From Streptomyces spinosus (GTDB taxonomy: Bacteria; Actinomycetota; Actinomycetes; Streptomycetales; Streptomycetaceae), in NCBI RefSeq assembly GCF_020400655.1, contig NZ_JAINRC010000024.1, positions 55,908 through 119,907 on the forward strand: a stretch of DNA of 64,000 bases, given 5' to 3'. The notes under the pieces were generated by a model. That model ran no database searches and was not told the DNA's origin. It saw only the letters and a program-made list of their open reading frames with translations. This document shows, piece by piece, positions 18,030-26,752 of this stretch. Every line of letters starts with the position of its first letter. Position 1 is the stretch's first letter. Made by a program: the position numbers and the translations under genes.

Positions 18030-19343
18030 TCACGAGGACGCGAAGATGGTCTTCTTCTGGCGTTCGATGGACGACAGCAGACTGTCCACGCCCTTGGGGT
18101 TCTGGAGGAACTTCTGCAGGCCCGGCTGCATCACCGTGGAGGTGAAGTCGGGGCGGCTGTCGCGGTCCATGAACTGGGTGAGGCTCTTGGCGCTGCCGAT
18201 CATCTCGAACGCCTTCTTCTGGAGCGCCGAGTAGGAGGAGGTGTCGGCCTTGCTGGAGGCGGCGACCACGCTCGGGTCGGTCTTCAGGTACAGCTCCTCG
18301 GCCGCCGGGCTGCCCAGGTACTCCAGCAGCTTGACGACGCCCGCGTGGTTCTTCGGGGACTTGCTCACCATGAAGCCGTCGGTCGGCGCCTCGACGGTGT
18401 CCTGGCCGTAGGCGGAGTTGATCTCCGGGAAGGCGAAGAAGTCGAGGTCGTCCAGGTCGGCCTTGTTGGTGAACTGCTGGGCCACGAAGGAGCCGAGGAG
18501 GTACATGCCGGCCTTCTTGGACACCAGCGTCTGCGCGGCGTCCTGCCAGGTGCGGCCCATGAAGCCGTCCTGGTGGTAGGGGAGGAGCTCGGCCCAGTGG
18601 TCGAAGACGTCCTTCACCTTGGCGTCGGTCCAGGACGCCTTGCCGGCCATCAGCTGGACGTGGAAGTCGTAGCCGTTGAGCCGGAAGTTGATCTGGTCGA
18701 AGGTGCCCATCGCCGGCCAGGCGTCCTTGTCGCCGAAGGCGATCGGAACCAGGCCGTCCTTCTTCATCTGCTTGCACAGGGCGACCAGGTCGTCCCAGGT
18801 GGCCGGGACCTTGTAACCGTGCTGCTGGAAGACGCTCTTGCGGTAGAACACCGCCCACGGGTAGGTGGTCAGCGGCACGAAGTAGTACTTGCCGTCCGCG
18901 CCCTTGCTGAGCTTCTTCATCGCCTCGGGGAAGTTGTCCCCGATCTTCGCCCACACGTCGTCGATCGGGCTGGCCAGGCCCTTGGCCGCGAAGAACTGCA
19001 TGCGGTAGCCGGCGAACCAGTTGAACACGTCGTCCGGCGTGCCCTGCAGATACGAGTTGATCTGCTCCTGGAAGGTGTTGTGGTCCTTGGTGTTGACATC
19101 CACGCTGATGCCGGACTGCTTCTTGAAGGCCGCGTAGACGCTCTCGTAGGCCTTCTTGGGCACCGCGTCGGAGGCGTTCGAGCCCAGGGAGACGGCCTTC
19201 GGGTCGGATCCGGAACCGCTGCCTCCGCAGGCGGACAGCAGGGGTATGCCGGCGCCTGCGAGCAGGGCGGCACCGCCCGCTCCGCGCAGCAGGGATCGGC
19301 GGCTGGGACCCGGGACGGAGAGACCGGAGGGCGAGAGGCGCAT
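18030..19343 (-). CDS. CUT1 sugar ABC transporter, solute-binding lipoprotein
   Basis: This 437-aa binding protein has a twin-arginine-like lipoprotein signal (RRSLLRGAGG) and lipobox LLSAC (Cys near residue 41). A type 1 extracellular sugar-binding fold follows. AGGAG precedes the ATG at 19343 by 6 nt. It is the first gene of the transporter-GH42 operon. A BxlR-like CGAA-N3-TTCG palindrome lies in its leader, hinting at shared control with the xylan genes. Confidence 0.88.
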   Translation of the reverse strand: MRLSPSGLSVPGPSRRSLLRGAGGAALLAGAGIPLLSACGGSGSGSDPKAVSLGSNASDAVPKKAYESVYAAFKKQSGISVDVNTKDHNTFQEQINSYLQGTPDDVFNWFAGYRMQFFAAKGLASPIDDVWAKIGDNFPEAMKKLSKGADGKYYFVPLTTYPWAVFYRKSVFQQHGYKVPATWDDLVALCKQMKKDGLVPIAFGDKDAWPAMGTFDQINFRLNGYDFHVQLMAGKASWTDAKVKDVFDHWAELLPYHQDGFMGRTWQDAAQTLVSKKAGMYLLGSFVAQQFTNKADLDDLDFFAFPEINSAYGQDTVEAPTDGFMVSKSPKNHAGVVKLLEYLGSPAAEELYLKTDPSVVAASSKADTSSYSALQKKAFEMIGSAKSLTQFMDRDSRPDFTSTVMQPGLQKFLQNPKGVDSLLSSIERQKKTIFASS

Positions 19344-19393
19344 GGCGGCTCCTGATGCATACCAGGGTTCGGCCAAGGGGATGAGTTGATCAC

Positions 19394-19404
19394 CGAAAAG
19401 TTCG
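19394..19404. promoter_or_regulatory. Variant xylan-type operator CGAAAAGTTCG
   Basis: This is a CGAA-AAG-TTCG palindrome. It has the same 11-bp length and arms as the perfect CGAAA-N-TTTCG sites, with one arm position changed. It lies 42-52 nt past the candidate -10 box of the GH42 operon. Confidence 0.6.
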
Positions 19405-19445
19405 AAACCGCTCAGAAACCAACTCGACCGAACATCGTGGGCGTA

Positions 19446-19475
19446 ATAACAGCCCCATGTCCGCTCATGCGTCAA
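19446..19475 (-). promoter_or_regulatory. Promoter of the sugar transporter/GH42 operon
   Basis: On the minus strand, TTGACG (19475-19470), an 18-bp spacer and TGTTAT (19451-19446) form a good vegetative promoter. The next 90 bp up to the GntR terminator show no gene. Confidence 0.65.
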
Positions 19476-19559
19476 TAGCTCCGGTCGCACTGGGGTGTCT
19501 CTTGCCCGAAACGTAATCGTCACCGTCACCTGCGCAGTTGACGACGCCGGGACGCATCG

Positions 19560-19588
19560 GCCCCCTCGGCCGGGGCGGCCGAGGGGGC
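19560..19588 (-). terminator. Terminator of the GntR regulator gene
   Basis: CCCCCTCGGCC pairs perfectly with GGCCGAGGGGG around a 5-nt loop, extended by one outer G-C pair. It lies 24 nt past the regulator stop. Confidence 0.8.
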
Positions 19589-19611
19589 TGTGTGAAACAG
19601 ATCGTTCCGTT

Positions 19612-20403
19612 TCAGCTCCTGACCAGCAGTTGGAAGTCGAAGGCGTACCGGGACGCCCGGTAGACGTGGCTGCCGTGCTCCACCGGCCGGCCCGCGTCGT
19701 CGTAGGCGGTGCGCCGCATGGTGAGCAGGGCCGCTCCCTCCGGCTCCTGAAGCAGGGCGCCCTCCTCGGCGCTCGCGGCGCGGGCGCCGATGGACTGACG
19801 GGCGCTGTGCAGGACGATCCCGGCGGCGCGCAGCAGCCGGTACAGGCCCGTGGACTCCAGCCGTACGGTGCCGGGTTCGAGCAGCGAGGCGGGCAGGTGG
19901 TTGCGCAGGAACGCCACGGGCCGGCCGTGCGTGCTGCGCAGTCGCTCCAGTACGACGACCTCGGCGCCCTCCGGGAGCCCCAGGGCGGCGGCCACGTCGG
20001 CGGGCGCCGCGATCCGCTCGTTGCGCAGCACCCGGGTGGTCGGGCCCTGTCCGGCCGACTCCAGGTCGTCGTAGAGGCTGCTCAGTTCCAGCGGGCGTCT
20101 GACCTGGCTGTGCACCACCTGCGTACCGACCCCGCGGCGGCGCACCAGCAGCCCCTTGTCGACCAGGGACTGGATCGCCTGGCGGACGGTGGGCCGGGAC
20201 AGCCCGAGCCGCACCGACAGGTCGACCTCGTTGCCGAGCAGGTCCCCTGGCACCAGCGCGCCGCGCTGGATGGCCGCCTCCAGGTGCCGGGCGAGCTGGT
20301 AGTACAACGGAACCGGGCTCGACCGGTCCAGGGCGAAGGTCACGGGATCCAGCGCGCGATCACCCGGTGCCGTTCGCTGCGGGGTGCGGTGTACTGGGCT
20401 CAT
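19612..20403 (-). CDS. GntR-family (HutC/UTRA) regulator
   Basis: This 263-aa protein has a winged helix-turn-helix (PLYYQLARHLEAAIQRG then LSRPTVRQAIQSLVDKG, about 32-88). A UTRA effector domain follows (about 105-255), ending FDFQLLVRS. It is divergent from the CUT2 sugar importer operon. It probably represses that operon and itself, with the sugar or its phosphate as inducer. The ATG at 20403 starts a normal HutC-type N-terminus; the longer open frame runs across the divergent promoter and is rejected. Confidence 0.87.
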   Translation of the reverse strand: MSPVHRTPQRTAPGDRALDPVTFALDRSSPVPLYYQLARHLEAAIQRGALVPGDLLGNEVDLSVRLGLSRPTVRQAIQSLVDKGLLVRRRGVGTQVVHSQVRRPLELSSLYDDLESAGQGPTTRVLRNERIAAPADVAAALGLPEGAEVVVLERLRSTHGRPVAFLRNHLPASLLEPGTVRLESTGLYRLLRAAGIVLHSARQSIGARAASAEEGALLQEPEGAALLTMRRTAYDDAGRPVEHGSHVYRASRYAFDFQLLVRS

Positions 20404-20434
20404 GGCCCCAGGTGTATGTCCCGGCGCCGAAGGT

Positions 20435-20496
20435 GTCAATGCTTTGTACTTACATTCGGACCTGCTTGTGAAATGATGTCTTAACAAAGTATTGAC
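20435..20496. promoter_or_regulatory. Inverted repeat over divergent GntR / CUT2 promoters
   Basis: GTCAATGCTTTGT (20435-20447) and ACAAAGTATTGAC (20484-20496) are inverted copies with 12 of 13 positions matching. Each arm carries a TTGAC -35 box, one facing each way. The left arm runs into TTTGTACTTACA (20443-20454), a motif recurring before other genes of this locus. Confidence 0.7.
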
Positions 20497-20520
20497 AGCG
20501 GGCGCGACAGAGGCTTGTAT
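20492..20520 (+). promoter_or_regulatory. Promoter of the CUT2 importer operon
   Basis: TTGACA (20492-20497), a 17-bp spacer and TTGTAT (20515-20520) nearly match the vegetative consensus. The -35 lies inside the right arm of the inverted repeat. Confidence 0.75.
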
Positions 20521-20578
20521 CCCGTCCCAACGCAACAGCGTCCTTGCCCCGTCGCACGCACAGTGAGGTGCTGGAAAG

Positions 20579-21598
20579 ATGGACCGCTCTTCTCGTCCCC
20601 GCTCCCGCAGACTGGCCCCCTTCGTGGCGGTGGCCGCCGCGGCAGCCCTCACCCTCGCCGGCTGTTCCAGCGGTTCCGGCGGCAAGAAGGCCGAGGAGGA
20701 AGCGGCGAACCCCGCCGCGGGCAAGGCCGGCACCCCCCGCATGACCGTCGCCCTCGTCACCCACCAGGCGCCCGGCGACACCTTCTGGGACACCGTCCGC
20801 AAGGGCGCGGAGGCCGCGGCGGCCAAGGACAACATCAAGCTGATCTACTCCGCCGACCCGAACGCCGGCAACCAGGCCAACTACGTGCAGAACGCCATCG
20901 ACCAGAAGGTCGACGGCATCGCGGTCACCCTGGCCAAGCCCGACGCGATGAAGGGCGCCATCGCCAAGGCCGAGCAGGCCGGCATCCCGGTGGTCGGCCT
21001 CAACTCCGGACTGAGCGACTGGAAGAAGCTCGGCCTGCTGGAGTTCTTCGGGCAGGACGAGAGCGTGGCGGGCGAGGCGTTCGGCAACAAACTGAACACC
21101 ACCGGCGCGAAGAAGATCGTCTGCGTGATCCAGGAACAGGGCAACGTGGGCCTCACCCAGCGCTGCGACGGCGTGAAGAAGACGTTCAAGGGCACCACTG
21201 AGACCCTGTACGTGAACGGCACCGACATGCCGTCGGTGAAGTCGACCATCACGGCCAAGCTCAAGCAGGACGACTCCGTCGACACCGTCGTCACCCTCGG
21301 TGCCCCCTTCGCGCTGACCGCGGTGCAGTCGGTCGGCGACGCGGGCAGCAAGGCGAAGGTGGCCACCTTCGACCTCAACAAGGAACTGGTCAAGGCGGTG
21401 CAGAAGGGCACCATCGAGTTCGCCGTCGACCAGCAGCCCTACCTCCAGGGCTACCTGGCGGTCGACTCGCTGTGGCTCTACAAGAACAACGGCAACTACA
21501 GCGGCGGCGGCGAGCAGGCCGTGCTCACCGGCCCGGCCTTCGTGGACAAGTCCAACGTCGACAAGGTCGCCGGGTTCGCCGCGAAGGGCACCCGGTGA
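20579..21598 (+). CDS. CUT2 sugar/polyol ABC transporter, solute-binding lipoprotein
   Basis: This 339-aa RbsB-like binding protein has a lipoprotein signal with lipobox LAGC (Cys near 29). Its two-lobed periplasmic-binding fold opens with MTVALVTHQAPGDTFWD. It belongs to the group that binds monosaccharides, inositols or similar small polyols. It is first in an importer-isomerase operon and divergent from a GntR regulator. The final residues overlap the permease start. Confidence 0.88.
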   Translation: MDRSSRPRSRRLAPFVAVAAAAALTLAGCSSGSGGKKAEEEAANPAAGKAGTPRMTVALVTHQAPGDTFWDTVRKGAEAAAAKDNIKLIYSADPNAGNQANYVQNAIDQKVDGIAVTLAKPDAMKGAIAKAEQAGIPVVGLNSGLSDWKKLGLLEFFGQDESVAGEAFGNKLNTTGAKKIVCVIQEQGNVGLTQRCDGVKKTFKGTTETLYVNGTDMPSVKSTITAKLKQDDSVDTVVTLGAPFALTAVQSVGDAGSKAKVATFDLNKELVKAVQKGTIEFAVDQQPYLQGYLAVDSLWLYKNNGNYSGGGEQAVLTGPAFVDKSNVDKVAGFAAKGTR

Positions 21599-22674
21599 TG
21601 AGCATGGCCCAGCAGGCTGAGCCGGCGGTCGGCGGCTCGCCGGCGGCCGGCCCGAAGCAGACCGACGGCCGCACCGCCCGGCGCCCGCCGGCCCTGAGGG
21701 TGCTGGCCCGGCCCGAGGTGGGTGTCTTCCTCGGCGCCGTCGCCGTCCTGGTCTTCTTCCTGATCACGGCGCCGCCGGTGCGCGACGGCAGCTCGATGGC
21801 GAACATCCTCTACCAGTCCTCGACCATCGGCATCATGGCCCTCCCCGTGGCCCTGCTGATGATCGGCGGGGAGTTCGACCTCTCCTCCGGCGTCGCCGTG
21901 ATCTCCTCGGCGCTCACCGCGAGCATGCTCAGCTACCAGCTCACCGTGAACGTGTGGACCGGCGTGATCGTCGCCCTGATCGCGTCCCTCGCGATCGGCG
22001 CCTTCAACGGCTGGATGGTGGTGAAGACCGGGCTGCCCAGCTTCCTGGTCACCCTGGGCACCTTCCTGATCCTCCAGGGCACCAACCTCGCCGTCACCAA
22101 GCTCGTCACCGGCAATGTCGCCACCGACGACATCAGCGACATGGACGGCTTCGACCAGGCTCGGAAGATCTTCGCCTCCTCCTTCGACGTGGGCGGGGTC
22201 CAGGTGAAGATCACCGTGATCTGGTGGCTGGTCTTCGCGGCCCTCGCCACCTGGGTGCTGCTGCGCACCAAGTACGGCAACTGGGTCTTCGCGGTCGGCG
22301 GCAACAAGGACAGCGCCCGCGCGGTCGGCGTCCCGGTGCGGTTCACCAAGATCACCCTGTTCATGCTGGTCGGCTTCGGCGCCTGGTTCGTCGGCATGCA
22401 CAACCTGTTCTCGTTCAACACCGTGCAGTCCGGCGAGGGCGTCGGCCAGGAGCTGATCTACATCGCCGCGGCCGTCATCGGCGGCTGCCTGCTCACCGGC
22501 GGCTACGGCTCCGCGATCGGCCCGGTCTTCGGCGCCTTCATGTTCGGCATGGTGCAGCAGGGCATCGTCTACGCCGGCTGGAACCCCGACTGGTTCAAGG
22601 CCTTCCTCGGCGTGATGCTCCTCGGCGCCGTCCTGATCAATCTGTGGGTCCAGCGCACGGCGACCCGGAGGTAA
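21598..22674 (+). CDS. CUT2 sugar/polyol ABC transporter permease (RbsC-type)
   Basis: This 358-aa permease has a hydrophilic N-terminus (1-35) and about ten hydrophobic helices, with the family motifs FDLSSGVAV and NGWMVVKTGLPSFLVTLGT. The ATG at 21598 overlaps the stop of the binding-protein gene by one base. It pairs with the single-domain ATPase encoded 3 nt downstream. Confidence 0.9.
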   Translation: MSMAQQAEPAVGGSPAAGPKQTDGRTARRPPALRVLARPEVGVFLGAVAVLVFFLITAPPVRDGSSMANILYQSSTIGIMALPVALLMIGGEFDLSSGVAVISSALTASMLSYQLTVNVWTGVIVALIASLAIGAFNGWMVVKTGLPSFLVTLGTFLILQGTNLAVTKLVTGNVATDDISDMDGFDQARKIFASSFDVGGVQVKITVIWWLVFAALATWVLLRTKYGNWVFAVGGNKDSARAVGVPVRFTKITLFMLVGFGAWFVGMHNLFSFNTVQSGEGVGQELIYIAAAVIGGCLLTGGYGSAIGPVFGAFMFGMVQQGIVYAGWNPDWFKAFLGVMLLGAVLINLWVQRTATRR

Positions 22675-22677
22675 GCG

Positions 22678-23589
22678 ATGACCGACAACACCACGGGCAC
22701 CCACGGCGCCGTCCTCCAGGACGGTGCACCCGGCCCCGACGGGCTCCTGGTCGAACTCCGCGGCGCCGGCAAGTCCTACGGCAACATCCGCGCCCTGCAC
22801 GGTGTCGACCTGAAGGTCCACGCCGGCCGGGTGACCTGCGTGCTCGGCGACAACGGCGCCGGCAAGTCCACCCTCATCAAGATCATCTCAGGGCTGCATC
22901 AGCACACCGAGGGCGAGTTCCTCGTCGACGGACAGCCGGTGCGCTTCACCACCCCGCGCGAGGCCCTGGACCGGGGCATCGCCGCCGTCTACCAGGACCT
23001 CGCCACCGTCCCGCTGATGCCGGTGTGGCGGAACTTCTTCCTCGGCTCCGAGATGACCAAGGGCCCCTGGCCGCTGCGCCGGCTCGACATCGCCCGCATG
23101 AAGGAGACCGCCGACCAGGAACTGCGCAACATGGGCATCGTCCTGGACGACCTGGAACAGCCCATCGGCACCCTCTCCGGCGGCCAGCGCCAGTGCGTCG
23201 CCATCGCCCGCGCCGTCTACTTCGGCGCCCGCGTCCTCATCCTGGACGAGCCCACCGCCGCCCTCGGCGTCAAGCAGTCCGGTGTGGTGCTCAAGTACAT
23301 CGCGGCCGCCCGCGACCGCGGCCTCGGCGTCATCTTCATCACCCACAACCCCCACCACGCCTACATGGTCGGCGACCACTTCAGCGTCCTGCGCCTCGGC
23401 ACCCTGGAGCTGAGCGCCGAACGCAGCGAGATCGGCCTCGAAGAGCTGACCAACCACATGGCCGGCGGCGCCGAACTCGCCGCGCTCAGGCACGAGCTGG
23501 CCCAGGTGCGCGGCGTCGACGTGGACGAACTGCCCGAGGACGGCGACCTCGGCGCACCCGTGGCGACCTCCCCGGAAGGAACCCCCTGA
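22678..23589 (+). CDS. CUT2 sugar/polyol ABC transporter ATPase
   Basis: This 303-aa single ABC domain has Walker A GDNGAGKST (about 59-67), signature LSGGQRQ (about 166-172) and Walker B VLILDEPT. The switch His is in ITHNPHH. Unlike RbsA it has one nucleotide-binding domain, as in FrcA-type importers. GGAGG precedes the ATG. A 50-residue acidic C-terminal tail has no clear role. Confidence 0.9.
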   Translation: MTDNTTGTHGAVLQDGAPGPDGLLVELRGAGKSYGNIRALHGVDLKVHAGRVTCVLGDNGAGKSTLIKIISGLHQHTEGEFLVDGQPVRFTTPREALDRGIAAVYQDLATVPLMPVWRNFFLGSEMTKGPWPLRRLDIARMKETADQELRNMGIVLDDLEQPIGTLSGGQRQCVAIARAVYFGARVLILDEPTAALGVKQSGVVLKYIAAARDRGLGVIFITHNPHHAYMVGDHFSVLRLGTLELSAERSEIGLEELTNHMAGGAELAALRHELAQVRGVDVDELPEDGDLGAPVATSPEGTP

Positions 23590-23591
23590 TC

Positions 23592-24500
23592 ATGGCGCAC
23601 CCCACTCCGCTCGACCGCATCCGGGTCGGCTCCGCCCCCGACTCCTGGGGCGTGTGGTTCCCCGACGACCCCCGGCAGGTGCCCTGGCAACGCTTCCTCG
23701 ACGAGGTCGCCGAGGCCGGCTACGACTGGATCGAACTCGGCCCCTACGGCTACCTCCCCACCGACCCGGCACGGCTCGCCGACGAGGTGGCCAAACGGAA
23801 CCTGAAGGTCTCGGCGGGCACCGTCTTCACCGGCATGCACCGCGGCCCCGCCGTCTGGGAGGAGACCTGGGCGCACGTCAGCCAGGTCGCCGCGCTCACC
23901 CAGGCGATGGGCGCCCGGCACCTGGTCGTCATCCCCTCCTTCTGGCGCGACGACAAGACCGCCGAGATCCTGGAGCCGCCCGAGCTGACCGCCGGGCAGT
24001 GGGCCCACCTGACCAAGGGCATGGAACGGCTCGGCCACGAGGTCAAGGAGACCTACGGCCTGGACATCGTCGTGCACCCGCACGCCGACACCCACATCGA
24101 CACCGAGGAGCACGTCGAGCGCTTCCTGGACTCGACCGACAGCGAGCTGGTCAACCTCTGCCTGGACACCGGGCACTACGCCTACTGCGGCGGGGACAGC
24201 GTCAAGCTGATCGAGACCTACGGCGAGCGCGTCGGGTACCTGCACCTCAAGCAGGTCGACCCGGACCTCCTCGCCGAGGTGGTCGCGGGCGGGGTGCCGT
24301 TCGGACCGGCGGTGCAGCGCGGGGTGATGTGCGAACCGCCCTCCGGGGTCCCGGAGCTGGGGCCGGTGCTGGAGGCGGCGCAGAAGCTGGGCGTGGAGCT
24401 GTTCGCGATCGTCGAGCAGGACATGTACCCGTGCGAGCCGGACAAGCCGCTGCCGATCGCGGTACGCACCCGGCGCTTCCTGCGGTCCTGCGGGGCCTGA
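23592..24500 (+). CDS. Sugar phosphate isomerase/epimerase family protein (IolE/IolI-like)
   Basis: This 302-aa xylose-isomerase-like TIM barrel opens RVGSAPDSWGVWF. Probable metal ligands are visible in VHPHADTHIDTEEH and CLDTGHYAY, with a Glu in FAIVEQDMY. It starts 2 nt after the ATPase stop, so it is in the importer operon and probably acts on the imported compound. Inosose dehydratase or isomerase activity is plausible because of the nearby Gfo/Idh genes, but this is inference. Confidence 0.8.
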   Translation: MAHPTPLDRIRVGSAPDSWGVWFPDDPRQVPWQRFLDEVAEAGYDWIELGPYGYLPTDPARLADEVAKRNLKVSAGTVFTGMHRGPAVWEETWAHVSQVAALTQAMGARHLVVIPSFWRDDKTAEILEPPELTAGQWAHLTKGMERLGHEVKETYGLDIVVHPHADTHIDTEEHVERFLDSTDSELVNLCLDTGHYAYCGGDSVKLIETYGERVGYLHLKQVDPDLLAEVVAGGVPFGPAVQRGVMCEPPSGVPELGPVLEAAQKLGVELFAIVEQDMYPCEPDKPLPIAVRTRRFLRSCGA

Positions 24501-24544
24501 GGGTCCCGGGCGGCCGAGGGGCCTGAGGGCCGCCCGCTTCCACC

Positions 24545-24583
24545 GGAACCGGGCCGCGGTGCCGACGACCGCGGCCCGGTTCC
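24545..24583 (+). terminator. Terminator of the CUT2 operon
   Basis: A perfect 15-bp stem GGAACCGGGCCGCGG with its complement encloses a 9-nt loop, 44 nt after the isomerase stop. Confidence 0.85.
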
Positions 24584-24686
24584 TGCGCTGTTGCGGGGGA
24601 TTCGCCCGCGGGGCGGCCGGGAACCAACGGGGACACGCGGACGTCTGACCCACAACGGGGAACGCCCGCGCGGACGGGAGGACGAG

Positions 24687-24881
24687 ATGACACAGCGTAC
24701 GGACGCCCACACCACGGCCCAGGACCCGGCCGACGCCGTCGCCCGGCGCCGCGACCGCTACGGCGCGCTGCCGGAGCGGATACGCCCGCAGGACACGGTG
24801 GAGACGAAGCCGGCGACGGTACCGGACCCGGCGCGGGACACCTACAACCCGGACGAGTGGCTGATCCGGTACTGCGGCTGA
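24687..24881 (+). CDS. Small hypothetical protein (64 aa)
   Basis: This charged, proline-rich cytoplasmic peptide ends DTYNPDEWLIRYCG, with a single Cys at the penultimate position. GGGAGG lies about 4-6 nt before the ATG, and a strong terminator follows at once. It is a real-looking small gene of unknown role. The invariant-looking C-terminus suggests it is conserved among streptomycetes, which I cannot confirm here. Confidence 0.65.
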   Translation: MTQRTDAHTTAQDPADAVARRRDRYGALPERIRPQDTVETKPATVPDPARDTYNPDEWLIRYCG

Positions 24882-24885
24882 GCGA

Positions 24886-24927
24886 CACGGCGACGGCGCC
24901 GGGCCCGTGCCCGGCGCCGTCGCCGTG
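24886..24927. terminator. Bidirectional terminator
   Basis: A perfect 19-bp stem (24886-24904 with 24909-24927) closes a CCGT loop. It sits between the convergent small ORF and the Gfo/Idh gene, within 5 nt of both stops. Confidence 0.9.
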
Positions 24928-24930
24928 CGG

Positions 24931-25935
24931 TCAGGCCGCCCGTACCTCCGCGAGCGTCACCGGCCGGTGCTCGTGCAGGGACAGCGTGCAGGCCTCGGCG
25001 ATCCAGCCGGCCTCCAGGGCGTCCTCGACGGTGCACGGCGAGGTCCGGGTCCCGGCCACGACCTCGGTGAACGCGGTCAGTTCGGCGCGGTAGGCGTCGG
25101 CGAAGCGGTCCATGAAGAAGTCGTGCGGGGTGCCGGCGGGGAAGGTGACACCGGGCTCGACCGAGCGCAGCGGCAGCTTGTCGTCCAGGCCGACGGCGAT
25201 CGAGTCGGCGAAACCGTGCAGTTCCATGCGCACGTCGTAACCGCGCTTGTTGTGCCGGGAGTTGGACACCACCGCGATCGTGCCGTCGTCCAGGGTCAGG
25301 ACGGCACCGGTGGTGTCGGCGTCGCCCGCCGCCTTGATGTAGTCGGCGCCACGGTTGCCGCCGACCGCGTACACCTCGGTGACCTCACGGCCCGTCACCC
25401 AGCGGATGATGTCGAAGTCGTGCACCGAGCAGTCGCGGAAGATCCCGCCGGAGGCGGCGACGTAGGCGGCCGGCGGCGGCGCCGGGTCCAGCGTCGTGGA
25501 GCGGACCGTGTGCAGCACGCCCAGCTCACCGGCCTGTACGGCGGCCCGCGCGGCGACGAAGCCCGCGTCGAAGCGCCGGTTGTAGCCGATCTGGATCGGC
25601 ACGCCGCTGCCCCGCACGGCCTCGAGGACCTCGACGCCCTCGCGCATCGTCCTGGCGACGGGCTTCTCGCAGAAGACCGGGACGCCGGCCTCGACGCCGG
25701 CCAGGATCAGGGCGGGATGGGCGTCGGTGGCCGCCGCGACGACCAGGCCGTCCACGCCGGCCGCGAGGAGGGCCTCCGGCGAGTCCGCGACCTGTGCCCC
25801 GAACCGCTCGGCGGCGGCCTTGGCTGCCTCCGCGAACGGGTCGGCGACGACGAGCGACTCGACGGCGTCCAGCCCGGAGAGGGTCTCGGCGTGGAAGGCG
25901 CCGATGCGGCCGAGGCCGAGGATTCCGATACGCAT
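24931..25935 (-). CDS. Gfo/Idh/MocA dehydrogenase, inositol 2-dehydrogenase-like
   Basis: This 334-aa NAD-dependent sugar/polyol dehydrogenase has the Rossmann motif GLGRIG (6-11), the EKP motif FCEKPVA with the conserved Lys near 95, and DFDIIRW with the catalytic-region Asp/His. It is the last gene of a unit (PhyH dioxygenase, SDR, Gfo/Idh). It probably oxidises a ring or chain hydroxyl of the compound imported by the CUT2 system. It is close in pattern to IolG, but the substrate is not proven. Confidence 0.85.
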   Translation of the reverse strand: MRIGILGLGRIGAFHAETLSGLDAVESLVVADPFAEAAKAAAERFGAQVADSPEALLAAGVDGLVVAAATDAHPALILAGVEAGVPVFCEKPVARTMREGVEVLEAVRGSGVPIQIGYNRRFDAGFVAARAAVQAGELGVLHTVRSTTLDPAPPPAAYVAASGGIFRDCSVHDFDIIRWVTGREVTEVYAVGGNRGADYIKAAGDADTTGAVLTLDDGTIAVVSNSRHNKRGYDVRMELHGFADSIAVGLDDKLPLRSVEPGVTFPAGTPHDFFMDRFADAYRAELTAFTEVVAGTRTSPCTVEDALEAGWIAEACTLSLHEHRPVTLAEVRAA

Positions 25936-25967
25936 GCGGTGCTGCTCCTAGGGTTCGTGCCTGAGTT

Positions 25968-26744
25968 CTAGTCGAGGCCGCCGAGCACGTTCTGGTCCCA
26001 GTCGATCACCGAGCCGGTGACCACCCCGGACCGCTCGGACAGCAGGAAGACCACGAAGTCCGCGATGTCCTCCGGTTGGCCGAGCCTGCCCATCGGCAGC
26101 CGGGCCGCCGCCCGCTCCCGCCAGTCGTCGCCGGCGCCGTGGAAGGCCCGCTGGGTGGCGTCCTCGCCCTCGGTCGCGGTCCAGCCGATGTTGAGCCCGT
26201 TGATCCGGATCCGGTCCCAGCGGTGGGCGTGCGCCGCGTTCCGGGTCAGGCCGGCGAGGCCGGCCTTGGCGGCGACGTACGGCGCGAGGAACGGCTGTCC
26301 GCCGTGCGCCGACGAGGTGATGACGTTGACGATCGTGCCGGACGCCCCGCGGGCCGTCATGTCGGCGACCGCCGCCTGCATCGCGAAGAACGGGCCCTTG
26401 AGGTTGACCGCGATGTGCGCGTCGAACAGTTCCGGCGTGGTGTCCAGCAGCGTGCCCCGCGCGGTCAGCCCGGCCGAGTTGACCAGGCAGTCGATCCGGC
26501 CGTACGCGTCCACGACCCGGGCGACCGACGCCTTGGCCTGCCCGGCGTCCGCCAGGTCGGCCCGTACGTACACCGCCTTGCCGCCGGCCGCCGACAGCTC
26601 CGCCACCAGCGCCTCGCCCGCCTCCGGGCGCCGCCCGCTCACCGCGACGGCGGCGCCCTCGCGGACGGCGGCCCGCGCGACGGCGGCCCCCACGCCCTGG
26701 GTGCCGCCGTTGACCAGGACGACCTTGTCGTCGAGAAGTCCCAT
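25968..26744 (-). CDS. Short-chain dehydrogenase/reductase (SDR)
   Basis: This 258-aa classical SDR has the nucleotide motif NGGTQGVGAA (13-22), NSAG near 90, and active-site Ser with YVAAK near 152-156. A poly-basic site (AGGCGGGG) precedes the ATG at 26744. It lies 8 nt after the PhyH gene and 32 nt before Gfo/Idh, suggesting one operon. It probably works in the same polyol pathway. Confidence 0.87.
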   Translation of the reverse strand: MGLLDDKVVLVNGGTQGVGAAVARAAVREGAAVAVSGRRPEAGEALVAELSAAGGKAVYVRADLADAGQAKASVARVVDAYGRIDCLVNSAGLTARGTLLDTTPELFDAHIAVNLKGPFFAMQAAVADMTARGASGTIVNVITSSAHGGQPFLAPYVAAKAGLAGLTRNAAHAHRWDRIRINGLNIGWTATEGEDATQRAFHGAGDDWRERAAARLPMGRLGQPEDIADFVVFLLSERSGVVTGSVIDWDQNVLGGLD

Positions 26745-26752
26745 GCCCCGCC

